Assembly: GCF_008801925.2 (NCBI RefSeq)
Contig: NZ_CP062803.1
Span: 2,666,001 to 2,730,000, forward strand
Direction: 5' to 3'
DNA from: Cupriavidus basilensis
Lineage (GTDB): Bacteria > Pseudomonadota > Gammaproteobacteria > Burkholderiales > Burkholderiaceae
DNA: 64,000 nt
The notes under the pieces are model-generated. The model searched no databases, was not told the origin of the DNA, and saw only the letters and a program-made list of their open reading frames with translations. The position numbers were made by a program, and so were the translations under genes. This document shows, in pieces, positions 61,900-64,000 of the stretch (the stretch's first letter is position 1; every line of letters begins with the position of its first letter).

Positions 61900-63569
61900 G
61901 GCTGCCTCGCACCCTCTGGTGCCCCGCCCTGCTCGGCCATCTGCCGCAGGCGGAAACGCTGCAGCTTGCCGGTCTCGGTGCGCGGCAGCGCATCGACAAA
62001 AATCACCTTGCGCGGGTATTTGTACGGTGCGATCTCGGCCTTGACGTAGGACTGCAGTGCCGCGCAAGTCTCGTCGCTTGCCGCCACGCCGGGGCGCAGC
62101 ACCACATACGCAGCAACAATCTGGCCGCGCTCGGGGTCGGGCATGCCGACCACGCCGCACTCGGCCACCGCCTCGTGGCGCATCAGCGCGCTCTCCACTT
62201 CCGGCCCGGCGATGTTGTAGCCAGCCGAGACAATCATGTCGTCGGAGCGTGCCTGGTAGTAGTAATAGCCGTCAGCATCCGCCTTGAAGGTATCGCCCGG
62301 CAGGTTCCAGCCGTCCTTGACGTAGTTGGCCTGGCGCGGGTCGTCCAGGTAGCGGCATCCGGTGGGGCCGCGCACCGCCAGCTTGCCAACCGTGCCATGC
62401 GGCACGGGTTGCATCTGCTCGTCGACGATCTGCGCGATATAGCCGGGCACCACCTTGCCGATGGCACCGGGCCGCACGTCGGCGCCCGCGCTGGAAATAA
62501 AGATATGCATCATCTCGGTGCCGCCGATGCCGTCGGTCATCTCGATGCCCGTGGCCGCCTTCCAGCTCTGGCGCGTGGCGTCCGGCAGCGCCTCGCCTGC
62601 CGACACGCTCTTGTGCAAGCTGGACAGATCGTAGCCCGGCGCCAGCGCGGCCATCTGCCGGTAGAAGGTCGGCGCGGTGAACACGATGGTGGCGCGCCAG
62701 GACTGAATCAGCGCCAGCAGGCTTTCGGGCGTGAGCCGTTCCGCCAGCACGGTGGAAGCCCCGACCCGCAGCGGGAAGCACAGGATGCCGCCAAGGCCAA
62801 ACGTAAAGGCCAGCGGCGGCGTGCCGCAGAAGATATCGTCCGGGCCGGGCTTGAGGACGTGGCGCGGAAACAGGTCGCACATCGCGATCACGTCGCGATG
62901 GAAATGCACCGTGCCCTTGGGCTGCCCCGTAGTGCCGCTGGTGAAGGCAATCAGGCAGATATCATCGGCCGCGGTATCGCAGGCTTCGAAGCTGTCGGGC
63001 TTGTTCGCCATCGCGGCCTCCACCGAACCGGCGCCGCTGCCGTTGAAGTACAGCGCCTGGGTCAGGCTCGGGCAATGGTGCTCGCCGCCTGGCTTGAGGT
63101 TGGCCTCCAGTTCCTCGCGCAGGCGTTCGTCGCACAGCGCAGCGCTGACTGCCGCGCGGTCGATCACCTGCTTGAGTTCCTTCGCGCGCAGCAGCGGCAT
63201 GGTCGGCACAGCGATCAGGCCCGCCTTGACCACGGCCAGCCAGCATGCCGCCATCATCAGGTTGTTTGGGCCGCGCAGCAGCACCCGATTGCCCGGCACC
63301 AGCTTCATGTCGCCGGTCAGCACATGGGCAATGCGATTCGATAGCGCAGCCAGTTCGGCATAGCTGACGGTTCGGTGCGCGCCGTCTTGCTCGTAGCGGA
63401 TTGCCACGCGCTCGCCGCGCCCCTCGCGCACGTGGCGCTCGACCAGTTCGAGCGCGCAGTTCATGCGCTCCGGATACCGGGTATCGGCGTTGAAGAGGAA
63501 CGCCGGCCACTGCTGCGGGGGCGGCAGGCGGTCCAGTGCATAGGTATCGAGGTGGGCTGTGCTCGCCAT
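61896..63569 (-). CDS. Benzoate-CoA ligase family protein, probable 2-aminobenzoate-CoA ligase
   Basis: This 557-aa adenylate-forming ligase has the AMP-binding P-loop [18 protein letters not shown], the [11 protein letters not shown] motif that binds adenine and substrate, and the C-terminal catalytic Lys in [11 protein letters not shown]. The start [20 protein letters not shown] resembles the aminobenzoate branch rather than classical benzoate ligases. The ATG at 63569 follows GGAG and is preferred to one 21 nt upstream. Substrate choice between 2-aminobenzoate and a related aromatic acid is inferred from neighbours, not from the active site. Confidence 0.75.
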   Translation of the reverse strand: MASTAHLDTYALDRLPPPQQWPAFLFNADTRYPERMNCALELVERHVREGRGERVAIRYEQDGAHRTVSYAELAALSNRIAHVLTGDMKLVPGNRVLLRGPNNLMMAACWLAVVKAGLIAVPTMPLLRAKELKQVIDRAAVSAALCDERLREELEANLKPGGEHHCPSLTQALYFNGSGAGSVEAAMANKPDSFEACDTAADDICLIAFTSGTTGQPKGTVHFHRDVIAMCDLFPRHVLKPGPDDIFCGTPPLAFTFGLGGILCFPLRVGASTVLAERLTPESLLALIQSWRATIVFTAPTFYRQMAALAPGYDLSSLHKSVSAGEALPDATRQSWKAATGIEMTDGIGGTEMMHIFISSAGADVRPGAIGKVVPGYIAQIVDEQMQPVPHGTVGKLAVRGPTGCRYLDDPRQANYVKDGWNLPGDTFKADADGYYYYQARSDDMIVSAGYNIAGPEVESALMRHEAVAECGVVGMPDPERGQIVAAYVVLRPGVAASDETCAALQSYVKAEIAPYKYPRKVIFVDALPRTETGKLQRFRLRQMAEQGGAPEGARQP

Positions 63570-63632
63570 GGTTGTCTCCGCTTCCTTCATTCTGGTGATG
63601 CTGGTAAGGGCTATCCGCTCGCGCCGGCCGCG

Positions 63633-64000
63633 TCAGGCGCGGTGCTGCGCCAGCGTTTCGCGCGCGATGATCAGCTTCTGCACTTCGGTCGCGCCCTCGT
63701 AGATCCGCAAGGAACGGATCTCGCGATACAGGCTTTCCACGCGGGTGCCGACCTTGACGCCGAGGCCGCCGAACATCTGCACCGCGCGGTCGATCACCTG
63801 CTGCGCGTTCTCGGTAGCCACCATCTTGGCCATGGCGGCTTCGCGCGTGGTGCGCACGCCGGCCACATCGCGCAGCCATGCGGCGCGGTAGGTCAGCAGC
63901 GCCGCCGAGTCGATTGCGGTGGCCATGTCGCCGATGGCGGCCTGCGTCAGTTGCAGGTCCGCCAGCACGCCGCCGAACATCGGCCGCGCGGTGGCACGGG
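63633..64000 (-). CDS. Acyl-CoA dehydrogenase (partial, C-terminal part only)
   Basis: About 122 C-terminal residues are visible, including the FAD-domain helix segment [27 protein letters not shown] and the closing [17 protein letters not shown], both typical of acyl-CoA dehydrogenases. The N-terminus, including the catalytic base region, lies beyond the window end. It lies 63 bp upstream of the CoA ligase and is probably in the same operon. Confidence 0.88.
   Translation of the reverse strand, partial: RATARPMFGGVLADLQLTQAAIGDMATAIDSAALLTYRAAWLRDVAGVRTTREAAMAKMVATENAQQVIDRAVQMFGGLGVKVGTRVESLYREIRSLRIYEGATEVQKLIIARETLAQHRA

Overview
The window reads as an ordinary chromosomal segment of a GC-rich betaproteobacterium of the Burkholderiaceae, most likely Cupriavidus or a close Ralstonia relative. 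The basis is family-level protein resemblance, the conserved order rlmE-ftsH-folP-glmM, the B12-dependent NrdJ, the type-B L31 next to rho, and the pst-pho-ppk-ppx cluster. No species call is possible from the sequence alone. I saw no insertion sequences, prophage, CRISPR array or plasmid functions, and no stretch of clearly foreign composition.

Layout. 1-12.6 kb (mostly minus strand): ybaB (cut by the window edge), dnaX, nrdJ, the 4.5S SRP RNA (plus strand), an AddAB-type helicase/nuclease pair, and an unrecognised 88-aa protein. 13.1-19.7 kb (plus): trxA, rho, an MtfA-like peptidase, rpmE2, a GT39-like membrane protein and a MATE exporter. 19.9-22.1 kb (minus): a tRNA-Ala/Glu/Asp operon and gltX. 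22.3-24.0 kb: a patatin-like lipoprotein convergent with an NlpC/P60 hydrolase. 24.3-30.1 kb (minus): the oligopeptide importer yejABEF, divergent from fabI. 31.2-35.2 kb: an alpha/beta hydrolase, tRNA-Arg, a diguanylate cyclase, tRNA-Pro and a stand-alone infA with a long structured leader. 35.6-48.0 kb: a phosphate block with sixA, an OlsB-type N-acyltransferase, ppx, ppk and pstSCAB-phoU-phoB-phoR. 48.2-53.4 kb (minus): rlmE, ftsH, folP, glmM. 53.6-60.9 kb: yhbY (plus), then minus-strand carA-leuE-carB and greA-DUF4149. 60.9 kb to the end (minus): a CoA-thioester aromatic-acid catabolic cluster with a RidA protein, a thioesterase, a benzoate/2-aminobenzoate-CoA ligase and the C-terminus of an acyl-CoA dehydrogenase.

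How it fits together. The most coherent theme is phosphate. The window encodes the Pst importer, PhoU and the PhoB/PhoR regulators, and both polyphosphate enzymes. It also encodes an acyltransferase of the ornithine-lipid family. Sequences of 7 bp resembling the PhoB half-site, repeated every 11 bp, lie in front of pstS, ppk and the acyltransferase. The acyltransferase has four units in a row followed by a well-placed -10 hexamer, which suggests PhoB-driven membrane lipid replacement under phosphate limitation.

Other points of interest are regulatory. A terminator-like hairpin with a U tract lies between the gltX promoter and its start codon. dnaX appears to be leaderless. Three 13-bp repeats precede nrdJ. 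The pstS-pstC gap holds a 12-bp hairpin and five 9-bp tandem repeats. I found no convincing wholly new multi-gene system; the novelty here is mainly in these control regions.
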